A DNA stretch of 64,000 bases from Delphinapterus leucas (taxonomy: Eukaryota > Chordata > Mammalia > Artiodactyla > Monodontidae). The notes beneath the pieces were generated by a model. It was not told the DNA's origin. It ran no database searches and saw nothing but the letters and a program-made list of their open reading frames with translations. The DNA lies in assembly GCF_002288925.2 (NCBI RefSeq), contig NW_022098001.1, forward strand, positions 6,663,113 through 6,727,112. Direction: 5' to 3'. A program made the translations under genes and the position numbers. Positions 45,100-55,449 of the stretch are shown one piece after another (position 1 is the stretch's first letter; every line of letters begins with the position of its first letter).

Positions 45100-46200
45100 C
45101 TGCATTTAAAACCTTTTGGTTTCTTTATGTTTGCATATGGCCCTGAAGCAGAATTCTCATGTCCATTTCTTAATTTTTGAACTCGAGTACATCTACTTCT
45201 GATGTCCAGACACTTTCCAATGTTTTAAACACCATGTTATACTTGAGAGGCAGTATAATGTAGTGCTTGATAAATGTTAGCTCTAATTATCATTAGACCT
45301 AGCATATCTCATTTAAAAATCTAGCAAACATGTTTAGAATAAGCAGGGCAGGATTGCTTTCTAATGGCTTCTAATAGTAGGGGAACGTATTTTACAAAGA
45401 GTGCGAAGCGTGCTTTTTGATACAATGCAGAGGAGCATCCTAGGTATCTAAGTATGTGTAACAGGGATGACACACCTTTTCCTCCATTTCCAAGTATCTA
45501 AATATTCCCCATCTGGAAGCACCTTCTAAGGCTTAAAGCACTGAAAGAATGCATAGAGAAGATATTTTTTTCCTCATAATTTTGTCAAGGGAAAAAGACA
45601 AATGTTTTAATGAAACAAAGTGGGGAAAGTATTTGAAACTACTAGGACAATAGGAATCAAAATCATTTTTCACCCCCCTATAATATTAAAAATATCTTGA
45701 AAGTTGGTACTGATATTCCTCTTAGAAAAGGAAATGTCCTTATTTAGGAAAATACTTTGATAAACTAGAGGGCTGGAAGATAAACTGAGAGCTTGGGTAA
45801 ATGGAGACAAAGACACAAAAGACATAAGTAAGCTAGTTTCCAATAGAGATTGGAAAGGAACAGAAATGGGGTGGGGGCGGTGTTGGAATGTGAGGAAGGC
45901 ATAAGGTGTAGAGAGCAGAGAAAGAAGAAAGCAACACAATAAAGAACTTGCAAAAACACGACTGTTTAGAACCCCGTTTGAGATCCCTTCAATTGCTATG
46001 ATGTAAATCCATTGCCATCTGCCCAGACGTTTAATGAACTCAAATGCTTTAATGAGCTTTTTTCTTGGTAGAAATTTATGGTATCTGGGTGACATTATAT
46101 AAAGATCTCAGACAAATTAATCAGAACAATACTAAGACCCCAACATGCAAATGAACAAAAAGCACAAAAAATTGAGAAAAAAAGAAATACCACTGGCTAA
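45100..46200. other. Intergenic stretch, nothing recognised
   Basis: The 141-codon open frame on the minus strand at 45670-46095 has no recognisable domain, no supporting start context and AT-rich flanks. I treat it as chance. Confidence 0.45.
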
Positions 46201-46289
46201 AACATATAGGGAAATGTACACTCTTACTAGTGCTCAAAAATATAAATAAGATAGCAAATATAAATATTTATCAAAGTAAGTAAATAATA

Positions 46290-46690
46290 TATAAAATAAA
46301 TATGAATAAGAACCTGTATTAGCAAAGATAGAAATATGTACATAATAGCCAGTGCTGGTGATGGTGTGATAAGACAGTCTCTTGCACTGCTAGTGGAAAT
46401 GTAAACTGGTACAACTTTTTTTTTTTTTTTTTTTGCGGTATGTGGGCCTCTCACTGTTGTGGCCTCTCCCATTGCGGAGCACAGGCTCCGGACGCGCAGG
46501 CTCAACGGCCATGGCTCACGGGCTTAGCCGCTCTGCGGCATGTGGGATCTTCCCGGACCAGGGCACAAACCCATGTCCCCTGCATCGGCAGGCGGACTCT
46601 CAACCACTGCGCCACCAGGGAAGCCCGGTACAACTTTTATGGTCAGCAATTTGACAGTATGGATGAGAAGCCTTAAAAATGCTTATTCCA
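46290..46690 (+). mobile_element. Old L1 fragment split by a SINE
   Basis: 'gccagtgctggtgatggtgt' and 'ctagtggaaatgtaaactgg' on the left, and 'gtcagcaatttgacagtatg' on the right, are successive pieces of L1 ORF2, with the SINE at 46420-46626 between them. Confidence 0.6.
46420..46626 (-). mobile_element. CHR-family SINE, short form, antisense
   Basis: A T run (A tail on the minus strand), then 'gcggtatgtgggcctctcac', ending 'ccaccagggaagccc'. Duplication ggtacaactttt at 46408-46419 and 46627-46638. Confidence 0.95.
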
Positions 46691-46907
46691 TTTTGATCCA
46701 TATTAGGATGGAAATAATGGAAAAGGCAGGAAAATATTTATGCAAAATATATTCATTACAATATAATGTCTGTTTTCATCATCAACAACATTAAAGATTT
46801 AGTTGAAAAACTAAGCCCCAATGAAGATGAAGCATTGAAAATGATTTGATGTATATATCTGGAATTTTTAGAGGATAATGTTCAGGGTTAATGAATAGGA
46901 TACACTG

Positions 46908-47026
46908 GGGAATTCCCTGGTGCTCCAGTGGTTAAGACTCCATGCTTTCACTGCTGAGGGCCTGGGTTTAATCCCTGGTCAGGGAACTAAGATCCCACGA
47001 GCCATGTGGCACAGCCAAAAAAAAAA
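46908..47026 (+). mobile_element. CHR-family SINE, short 3' deleted
   Basis: 'ggaattccctggtgctccag', 'gggtttaatccctggtcagg', ending 'cacagccaaaaaa'. Flanks aggatacactg (46897-46907) and aggatacagt (47031-47040). The right flank is also the start of the 703-bp duplicated unit. Confidence 0.88.
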
Positions 47027-47642
47027 GAGTAGGATACAGTAGGCCAGTGGGTCTCAGCTAGAGGACATTTGGCGATGTCTGGAGACGTTTTTGCTTGTCA
47101 CAACCTGTGGGGGGGGAGATGCTACTGGTATCTACTGAAATCAGGGTAGAAATCAAGGACGCTGCTAAACATCCTACAATGCACAGGACAGCTCCACAAC
47201 AGAGAATTATCTGATCCCAAAAGTCAGTAGTGCTGAGGCTGAGAACCCTAGTACTAGACCCACAGGTTCTCAGAGTCCCAGATTCTTGATGAACAACATA
47301 GTATATAATACTCTCAGTTTTTTATCTGTGAAACTGAGACAATATTAACCTCTGTTTTAAGAATTATGTGGAATCATGTAATAAGTTATGGTCACACTGC
47401 TGCTTTGAGATGTCAGCTAGGCTCACTCACTAGCTAGGAGCTTGGCTCCTGTATGCCAGCCTCTCAGTGAATTCCTAACTTGTCACAATCACAAATTTCT
47501 AGGTATCATGTCCCTTGCTTGGGAAGAATAGAAACAGAAAATTTTTTTTCTATACATGCCAAATATTTACAGAATCACAGCTTTTTAAAACATGTTTTCA
47601 TTTATTTCTGTTATAACAATAAATACATATTAATTATTTAAT

Positions 47643-47732
47643 AATTAGGTAGCATAGATAAGCAAAAAGACAAAAAACATCACCCATAATTAGGTAGCAT
47701 AGATAAGCAAAAAGACAAAAAACATCACCCAT
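47643..47732. repeat. Nested 45-bp tandem duplication (first unit)
   Basis: The 45-bp unit beginning aattaggtagcatagataag is repeated exactly at 47643-47687 and 47688-47732. The same pair recurs at 48346-48390 and 48391-48435 in the second 703-bp unit, so four copies exist. Confidence 0.95.
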
Positions 47733-48345
47733 TAGGATACAGTAGGCCAGTGGGTCTCAGCTAGAGGACATTTGGCGATGTCTGGAGACGTTTTTGCTTG
47801 TCACAACCTGTGGGGGGGGAGATGCTACTGGTATCTACTGAAATCAGGGTAGAAATCAAGGACGCTGCTAAACATCCTACAATGCACAGGACAGCTCCAC
47901 AACAGAGAATTATCTGATCCCAAAAGTCAGTAGTGCTGAGGCTGAGAACCCTAGTACTAGACCCACAGGTTCTCAGAGTCCCAGATTCTTGATGAACAAC
48001 ATAGTATATAATACTCTCAGTTTTTTATCTGTGAAACTGAGACAATATTAACCTCTGTTTTAAGAATTATGTGGAATCATGTAATAAGTTATGGTCACAC
48101 TGCTGCTTTGAGATGTCAGCTAGGCTCACTCACTAGCTAGGAGCTTGGCTCCTGTATGCCAGCCTCTCAGTGAATTCCTAACTTGTCACAATCACAAATT
48201 TCTAGGTATCATGTCCCTTGCTTGGGAAGAATAGAAACAGAAAATTTTTTTTCTATACATGCCAAATATTTACAGAATCACAGCTTTTTAAAACATGTTT
48301 TCATTTATTTCTGTTATAACAATAAATACATATTAATTATTTAAT

Positions 48346-48435
48346 AATTAGGTAGCATAGATAAGCAAAAAGACAAAAAACATCACCCATAATTAGGTAG
48401 CATAGATAAGCAAAAAGACAAAAAACATCACCCAT
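48346..48435. repeat. Nested 45-bp tandem duplication (second unit)
   Basis: Same pair as at 47643-47732. The minus strand gives a short repetitive open frame here (two repeats of a 15-residue stretch), which is an artefact of the repeats. Confidence 0.95.
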
Positions 48436-48699
48436 TATTCTATGACTCAAGATCACTAGGGTACATCCTTCGAGAATATTTCTATTCAGTTGCATGCACA
48501 TATGCCACCTGTGCCACAGGCTCAGGGCAGCAGGTGGAGAGGGTCTGTGTCTAACCTTCCCCAGAGCAGGAGTCAAGGACATCTGTCCTCCTGGTGCCCC
48601 AGTTACCTGCCGATGACCAGGGTCACCACTAATGCCTCCCCATCCATGAAGCCATTCTGAACCCCAGAATCACACAGGACAACAATAACAACAGCTGGA

Positions 48700-48930
48700 C
48701 TTCAAAAGCACTTAGCTTTGCGCCCAACAGTCTTCTGTGCTTTGCATATAATAGCTCATTTAATCCTCACAACAATGCTTTGAGACATGTATTACTATTA
48801 TCCCCATTTTACATATGAGAAAACTGGGGCAAAGGGTGATTATAATTTGACCAGTTAGGAAGCAGCATATCAGAGTTCTGAACCCAGGAAGTATGGTTCC
48901 TGGGTCCATGCTCTTAACCTTGTAGCATAA
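48700..48930 (+). repeat. MIR
   Basis: 'aatcctcacaacaatgcttt', 'ccccattttacatatgagaa' and 'gaacccaggaagtatggttc' are in MIR order. The SINE at 48955 landed at its right edge. Confidence 0.85.
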
Positions 48931-48954
48931 AGCCCCTCTTTGCACTGTTTCTTT

Positions 48955-49163
48955 CTTTTTTTTTTTTTTTTTGCAGTATGCGGGCCTTGCACTGTTGTGG
49001 CCTCTCCCATTGCGGAGCACAGGCTCCTGACGCGCAGGCTCAGCGGCCATGGCTCACGGGCCCAGCCGCTCCGCGGCATGTGGGATCTTCCCGGACCGGG
49101 GCACGAACCCGTGTCCCCTGCATCGGCAGGCGGACTCTCAACCACTGCGCCACCAGGGAAGCC
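48955..49163 (-). mobile_element. CHR-family SINE, short form, antisense
   Basis: A complete copy close to the consensus look of the short form. T run on the left, head 'gccaccagggaagccc' on the right. Duplication tgcactgtttctt at 48942-48954 and 49164-49176. Confidence 0.96.
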
Positions 49164-49179
49164 CTGCACTGTTTCTTAA

Positions 49180-49815
49180 CCACACTCTTTTTATACTCTG
49201 AATTCTCATGGCACTTTTATGGTATTTAGCTAATTTCACTTACATTTTATCAACTTTACCAAGACCACCTTTAGCTCAGAGAGTCTTGAGTGTGCAGTGT
49301 ACATAGTAAGCGTTCAAGAGATGATAACGAAATAGATTTCACAACTAAAGGAAAGGCCAGATTTTCAAACATTTTATGTCAGAGGGGAAGGGAAGAGGTT
49401 ATCTGACTAATTAAACCTATCAGCTCCTTTCTTCTGTTCCCTGTATTCTTGGTCTCTGAATTAATAGAAATTATCATCTTTGTCATTATCTCCTTGGAAA
49501 TGTTATGAAAACTTCTTGGGAGCAGGAAATGGTTATAGAAGTAGGAAGATAAAATATTTTTTAAAGTAGTTCTGCCCTGTCACCTTCATTTCAAGATTTT
49601 GCTCCCTTTACTACTACCTTCTAATTTTCTCAACCCAGCTCTAAATGACACAGTGGGAAAGATTTTGAACAACTACTGTTCTGTACTGAGAAGTAGTTGC
49701 CTATGGACTAAATCTATTTAATTTTCATCTTATTTACAAGTAATAGCACAGGAAGTTATTATTCAGTAGTTATAATGAACCAATCAGTTAAGGTTGAAAA
49801 AAGGCAAAAAACATG
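49180..49815. other. Intergenic stretch, nothing recognised
   Basis: No exon or repeat family that I can support. Confidence 0.45.
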
Positions 49816-49819
49816 CCCC

Positions 49820-50165
49820 CATGCAGTGGTTAAGAATCCGCCTGCCAATGCAGGGGACACGGGTTCGAGCCCTGGTCCAGAAAGATCCCACATGCAGCGA
49901 AGCAACTAAGCCCATGCGCCACAACTACTGAGCCTGCACTCTACAGCCTGCAAGCCACAGCTACTGAGCCCATCTGCCACAACTACTGAAGCCCGTGCTC
50001 CTAGAGCCCACGCTCCGCAACAAGAAAAACCACTGCAATGAGAAGCCCGCACACCACAACGAAGAGTAGCCCCTGCTAAATGCAACTAGAGAAAGCCTGT
50101 GTGCAGCAACAAAGACCCAGTGCAGCCAAAAAAATAAATAAAGTAAATAAATAAATTTATTTTTA
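49820..50165 (+). mobile_element. CHR-family SINE, long form, 5' truncated
   Basis: It lacks the first ~14 bases of the head and begins 'atgcagtggttaagaatccg'. The body has several 'gccacaactactg' units and an (AAAT)n tail. No clear target duplication. Confidence 0.9.
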
Positions 50166-51941
50166 AAATGGATGTATTTAATAATTATAAATATTTTATC
50201 ATTATTCTATTTATTGTTATACCTAGTTCCTCAATTTACATCTTTAAAAATAGTTAATAATACATACGGCAACTGATTTACTGAGGGGAGAGTATGTTTA
50301 AAAAATTATCAACAGAAATAATGAACACATTTTCAGGCCAGGCTAACTTGTCGGGTAAAATCTCAAACCCTTCCAGTTCCTGATGTGCTGGTGACAAGGA
50401 TGGAATATATCAGAGAGATAGTTTTCTGGAAGAGAAAGCATGAGCACCTCATAAGTCAATTAATGGAATTTGCAAGAAGTCCATGGAAATTGATAGTAAG
50501 CCAAATTGTATGGTTCCTGGGAATCAGTTTTAGGCTAGATAGTATGGTCTGCCGAGCAATAAATGGTCCTCTGCTTTATTGGCTGTTAATGAGGAAAACT
50601 GGAGAGATGGTTGCAGTCCACATAGTCTCAAAGACTCCAAACAGGGCCATGGTTACTACGCTACTCTCTTCCCACCATTCTGGCAGTCGGCCTCAGGTCT
50701 GCCCCTTATAATGACTGGTACTAATACTTGTCCAGGGTAGGCAGAAGGTCCCACAGCCTGTCAAACAACAGTTATAGAGATCATAAGTATAATGACCACT
50801 TGGTTGAGCACACTGGTCACCAAGTCTCCCTTCAGTGGCCCATGGGCCAAAGTGGGGACATCATAAGTCACTGTAAGTTTATAAAATGCCTTGTCTCTCG
50901 TGCATGACCCTTAGAGATGAAAGGTCTGGGTGAGAGGAGGAAATGATTGGGGAAAGGAGATACTGGAAAAGGACGCACTGAATTTGGGATGATGGAAGGA
51001 GAACAACAACCCACCACCTGGGCAAGTAACACCTTAGACCTCAACATGTCATCCAGTGTCGGGGAGCAAGGACCTTAAGAACCTTTGCCCTTTGCAGTTG
51101 TCCCTGGAGCCTTCCTCAGGAAGGAAAACATCTTAGCGTGATTCTCCTAAACTGTTGCAAACACCGTGATTTAACTCACTTCTGGGTCTGCCATCCCCTG
51201 CCAGATGGCTCTGAGCACGGTTTGAGGTTTGATCACCCTTCCCCTTAAGCTAACCAAGACGTCTATCTGAAATAACAAGGGAGGCCCCAGCTCCTGCACC
51301 TCACACACAAAACCCTGTCCATACCTCTGGATGTCTTCCCCACCCCCATTCCTACAGCCATTGCTCAGTCATTCCTTGGGGTGGAAAAATGCCACCCACG
51401 TGGTGACACTGACAAACAGGAGAGTTTAGTCTGACTGCGCTAGGCAGCTCCTCCATAAACAAGGACTAGACTTGATTATTCAAAGCAACCTGAGAACCCC
51501 AAGATTTAACAGCTGATGGAGAGGCCATGTTGGTGATACTGCCAACCTGTGTCCACTGAACAGTGTAGGTCTGACTTGAGTGGCGCCGACAATTGTAACA
51601 CTTTCTTTCCAGGGCTACCATGTGCATTCCCAATAATTCCCATGTATTCTTGCATGGAAGCCAAGCATTATCTTGACTTACTTATTCCCCCAAACATGGT
51701 GACTTGCACCTTATAGGTGATCATAAGAGACCTTCAAGTATTTAAGGAAATGCCACTAATAGATCACATAGCTCTTAAATAACTGTGAGCCCCAAATGAA
51801 GCATCCTTTGATCACCTGGAAGAGCTTCCCAAAGAGATAACAGACTCATCATTTATGCACAATCTGTGGCTAGTTATTGCTCCAGTGGAAGCCATCTAAT
51901 TAGAAAAAAGAGTACAAAATCTGTCCCTAACTTTAGCTACA

Positions 51942-52166
51942 GTGATCAATAACATCACCTTGGCCCTGGAAGGCATTCAGGCCAGCCTCAAATTACTGGT
52001 CAGGGATATTATAGATGGTAGAATTGCTTTAAACTTCTTCCTCATGGGCCACAGCAGAGTCTATAGGATTGCTTATAGGATTGCTAATAAATCTTGCTGT
52101 GTCTGCATTAATGCCTTGGGCCAAGGGGAAAGATCAATAGAGAAACTTAAGGAGAGAGCCCCATGA
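51942..52166 (+). pseudogene. Retroviral env transmembrane remnant
   Basis: A 74-codon open stretch includes the pattern DxxxDGRIALNFFL, then a broken region, then KSCCVCIN. This is the layout of the gammaretrovirus-like env TM subunit: a heptad helix with the 'DxRxALxxLL' immunosuppressive-type segment followed by the CxxxxxxCC-type cysteine motif. The first cysteine appears lost, and the segment between the helix and the CC pair carries a short duplication (tataggattgct twice at 52062-52085). Flanking frames are closed by stops. The class call is an inference. Confidence 0.6.
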
Positions 52167-52564
52167 CTTTTCTTAAGTTAGACCCTGGTAGTTTATGGGG
52201 ATTTATTCAGTAGGTTGGTTCTAAGACCCTGGGAGGCATAGCTGAGGTCATCGCTGCAGGATGGCCTACTCCTGTTGCTAAATTCCTGATCATAGTGGCC
52301 TTAATAAGATGATGTATGAGACAAATTGAACAGATTTGATCCTAGCCTCTGTCAGTTAAATTAATCAGAGTAGCCAGTGGAGTGGCATATTTATGGGGAA
52401 ATTCACCAGAAACAACAGGTGGATATTGCTGAGAGGCAATGCTTCATGGGTTTCTTGCATTTCCGCTATTGTTCTGGATTCTTTTTCCAAGGATGTTTGT
52501 ATAACAAACAGTGTTGGAAGGTAGAAATAGTACCTCCCTCTAGAGCGAAGGTCAAGTAAGCATT

Positions 52565-52705
52565 TTTTTAAAACAAATGTTTATTTTAGAATAGTTTTAG
52601 ATTTACGGAAAGGTTGTGTAGATAGCAGAGAATTCCCATAAGCCCTAAATTCAGTTTCCACTATTATCATTATCTTATATTAGTATGGTACATTTGTCTA
52701 GGTAA
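52565..52705 (-). mobile_element. Old antisense L1 3' end
   Basis: 'tttattttagaatagtttta' and 'gatttacggaaaggttgtgt' are typical reversed L1M 3' sequence. It interrupts the retroviral remnant. Confidence 0.6.
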
Positions 52706-53059
52706 GCTTTTATGCTGTTTAGTCTGAAAGATGTGGGTTCCCTAAGCTCAGGATCCTCTCCTGTGATGCAACCCACTGTATGTCCAGGCATCCAGCTCGG
52801 TCTGTCCACATCACTCAACACTGTGGGACTCAGGGGCAAGGGGAGCTGACGTAAATTTGAGTATGCTCATGCTGCCTACACTGTGGGGAGTAATAAAGTC
52901 CCTTTTCTCTGACCCAAGAGATTTTTGTCTTATATCAACATCCATTAAAATATGGCAGGCTACCTTGTTAGCTTGCAAGCGGGGTAAAATCCCAAACCCC
53001 TCACATTTTTGGCAATCCCCCTCTCCCTCCACCAACTCAACTCCTTGAAGACATGGAAC

Positions 53060-53510
53060 AAGTTCCTGTTTGATAAATATATATTGAACTGGACGAAAAT
53101 GAGCTAATGGTTTATTTTAACAATGGTGTAGGATAAATTTGAGGTCAGAGGTCAGGCTGGTATCTGCATAGAACTTGGTCAAATCAGTCAGTCTTTGCCT
53201 ATTAACTGAAGGACAATGGAAGACACTCTACCGGCCCATGGGAGTAAAGCAATCCTAAGGGTAAGGGGGAGAGAAAGCGGACCGTTGGGAGAATTGGACA
53301 GGTAAGAGCTAAGGAGTGAGAGAAGCATAGGCCAATTGATGACACCTGGTGTCTGGAGAAGTCAGGAGCCACCCTCAGGTATTGCTGTCATGGGGTCATG
53401 AGGATGCATGAGGAGGGCCGTAATGCTCAGTAAGCCACCTCAGTAGAGCACCATGGCAGGCAGCCCCAGCAGACGTCCAGTGAGGCCTATGAGCCTTTGG
53501 AAGGACCTTG
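53060..53510. other. Intergenic stretch, nothing recognised
   Basis: No repeat family or exon that I can support. Confidence 0.4.
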
Positions 53511-53513
53511 ATC

Positions 53514-54232
53514 TTTTTTTTCAAATTATTTATTTATTTTTATTGGAGTATAGTTGATTTACGATGTTGAGTTAGTTTCAGGTGTACATAAAAGTGATTC
53601 AGTTATACATACTAATATATTTTTTTCGGATTCTTTTCCCTTATAGGTTATCATAAAATATTGAGTATAGTTCCCTGTGCTATACAGTAGGTCCTTGTTG
53701 GTTATCTATTTTATATATAGTAGTGTGTATATGTTAATCCTAACCTCCTAATTTATTGCCCCCCCTTTCCCCTTTGGTAACCGTAAGTTTGTTTTCTATG
53801 TCTGTCACTCTATTTCTCTTTTGTATATAAGTTCATTTGTATCCTTTTTTTTTTTTTTTTTTAGATTCCACATATAAGTGGTATCATATGGTATTTGTCT
53901 TTCTCTGTCTGATTTACTTCACTTAGTATGATAATCTCTAGGTCCATCCAACCTAGAGATTTGCAACAATCTCTAGGTTGTTGCAAATGGCATTATTTCA
54001 TTCTTTTTTATGGCTGAGTAATATTCCATTGTATAAATATATCACATCTTTGGGACTTCCCTGGTGGTCCAGTGGTGAAGACTCCACACTTCCACTGCAG
54101 GGGGCACAGGTTCAATCCCTGGTTGGGGAACTAAGATCCCGTATGCCGTGTAGCGTGGCCAAAAATAAAAAAATCACATCTTCTTTATCCATTCATCTGT
54201 CAATGGACATTTAGGTTGCTTCCATGTCTTGG
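53514..54232 (-). mobile_element. Antisense L1 3' end, split by a SINE
   Basis: A poly(T) side on the left, then reversed L1 3' UTR ('attggagtatagttgattta', 'ctatacagtaggtccttgtt') running into reversed ORF2 ('ggctgagtaatattccattg'). The SINE at 54052-54172 interrupts it. An unusual small inverted insertion lies at 53950-53979. Confidence 0.88.
54052..54172 (+). mobile_element. CHR-family SINE, short 3' deleted, nested in L1
   Basis: 'gggacttccctggtggtcca', 'ggttcaatccctggttgggg', ending 'gtggccaaaaataaa'. Duplication atcacatctt at 54041-54050 and 54173-54182. Confidence 0.92.
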
Positions 54233-54442
54233 CTCTTGGTCTGGAGTTCAGCAGTAGGATTTCAGTCCTGAACTGTATAGCTCCCAAAGGCATGAATGAT
54301 ATGGGACCTGGATTCCAAAATAGGAATCCTCAGACCGGGTGGGGATGGACCTTGAAAAGTACCATTAATATTATAATGTCAGTTTATTGGGGTGGGAGGC
54401 ACAATGCTTTTAATACAAATTGACATCTGACAAAATATTCTT

Positions 54443-55136
54443 TTTTTTTTTTTTTTAAACATCTTTATTGGGGTATAACTGCTTTACAATGGTGTGTTAG
54501 TTTCTGCTTTATAACAAAGTGAATCAGTTATACATATACATATGTTCCCATATGTCTTCCCTCTTGCGTCTCCCTCCCTCCCACTCTCCCTATCCCACCC
54601 CTCCAGGCTGTCACAAAGCACCGAGCTAATATCCCTGTGCCTTGCGGCTGCTTCCCCCTAGCTATCTACCTTACTACGTTTGTTAGTGCGTATATGTCCA
54701 TGACTCTCTCTCGCTTTGTCACAGCTTACCCTTCCCCCTCCCCATATCCTCAAGTCCGTTCTCCAGTAGGTCTGCGTCTTTATTCCTGTCTTACCCCTAG
54801 GTTCTTCATGACATTTTTTTTCCCCTTAAATTCCATATATATGTGTTAGCATACGGTATTTGTCTTTTTCTTTCTGACTTACTTCACTCTGTATGACAGA
54901 CTCTAGGTCTATCCATCTCATTACAAATAGCTCAATTTCATTTCTTTTTAAGGCTGAGTAATATTCCATTGTATATATGTGCCACATCTTCTTTATCCAT
55001 TCATCCGATGATGGGCGCTTAGGTTGTTTCCATCTCTGGGCTATTGTAAATAGAGCTGCAATGAACATTTTGGTACATGACTCTTTTTGAATTTTGGTTT
55101 TCTCAGGGTATATGCCCAGTAGTGGGATTGCCGGGT
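54443..55136 (-). mobile_element. Young antisense 5'-truncated L1
   Basis: A long T run, then a clean reversed L1 3' UTR (C/T-rich tract at 54557-54605) and the ORF2 end. A 15-bp duplication tgacaaaatattctt is exact at 54428-54442 and 55137-55151. The minus-strand frame of 54826-55242 is L1 ORF2 continued by chance past the insertion point. Confidence 0.95.
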
Positions 55137-55294
55137 TGACAAAATATTCTTGACATAACTGATCCTCTGGGGGCCATGAAAGTTCTGTCACTATCAGGAG
55201 TGAACGTGGGCTGGATAACGGAAGGAGTGTTGTAAAGCACAATCTTAGAGGGACTGGATATTAGGCAGGGACTCGATGGAACGATGAAGTTGGA

Positions 55295-55440
55295 CCAGGC
55301 TCTGCCACTTGCTTCTGTGTATGATTCTGGGTTTTCTCATCTATAAACCCCAATGGGCTTATTAGGAGGATTAAATGAGATAATGCATTTAAGCAAGTAC
55401 CTAGCACTCAGTGACTCCCCTACAATGATCATTATCATTT
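55295..55440 (+). repeat. MIR
   Basis: 'gtatgattctgggttttctc' and 'ggaggattaaatgagataat' in MIR order. Confidence 0.75.
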
Positions 55441-55449
55441 ATGAATAGA

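Larger units (their letters stand above)
47031..48436. repeat. Perfect tandem duplication, two units of 703 bp
   Basis: Unit 1 is 47031-47733 and unit 2 is 47734-48436. By reading side by side I found no mismatch, including the run of eight G and the run of eight T. The unit contains a hAT-type element (47042-47250, 47745-47953), a MIR-like piece, and at its end a 45-bp sequence itself present twice. The junction is sharp: the end of unit 1, 'catcacccatt', runs straight into 'aggatacag'. Confidence 0.97.
50330..53050 (+). mobile_element. Decayed endogenous retrovirus, env region and 3' LTR (partial)
   Basis: An old provirus remnant in the plus direction. The evidence is an env transmembrane-like segment at 51942-52166, a downstream hydrophobic stretch with stops, and an LTR-like end with AATAAA at 52891-52896 followed by T-rich sequence. 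The left limit rests on a short motif at 50353-50370 (gggtaaaatctcaaaccc) that recurs as gggtaaaatcccaaaccc at 52982-52999, perhaps the two LTR ends. No gag or pol is seen, and stops break every frame. It cannot make a virus or an intact protein. Confidence 0.6.

Noticed and set aside
45670..46095. 141-codon open frame on the minus strand
   Set aside because: No recognisable domain, no splice or promoter context, low-complexity Leu/Ser-rich composition. Consistent with a chance frame.
47031..48436. CRISPR array or satellite DNA as an explanation of the direct repeats
   Set aside because: Only two 703-bp units, no spacers, a eukaryotic setting and ordinary interspersed repeats inside the unit.
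50385..50711. 108-codon open frame near the left edge of the retroviral remnant
   Set aside because: It may be decayed retroviral sequence, but I could not match it to any env, gag or pol motif, so I did not call it a gene.
54826..55242. 138-codon minus-strand frame
   Set aside because: It is L1 ORF2 end sequence extended by chance beyond the insertion site at 55136.
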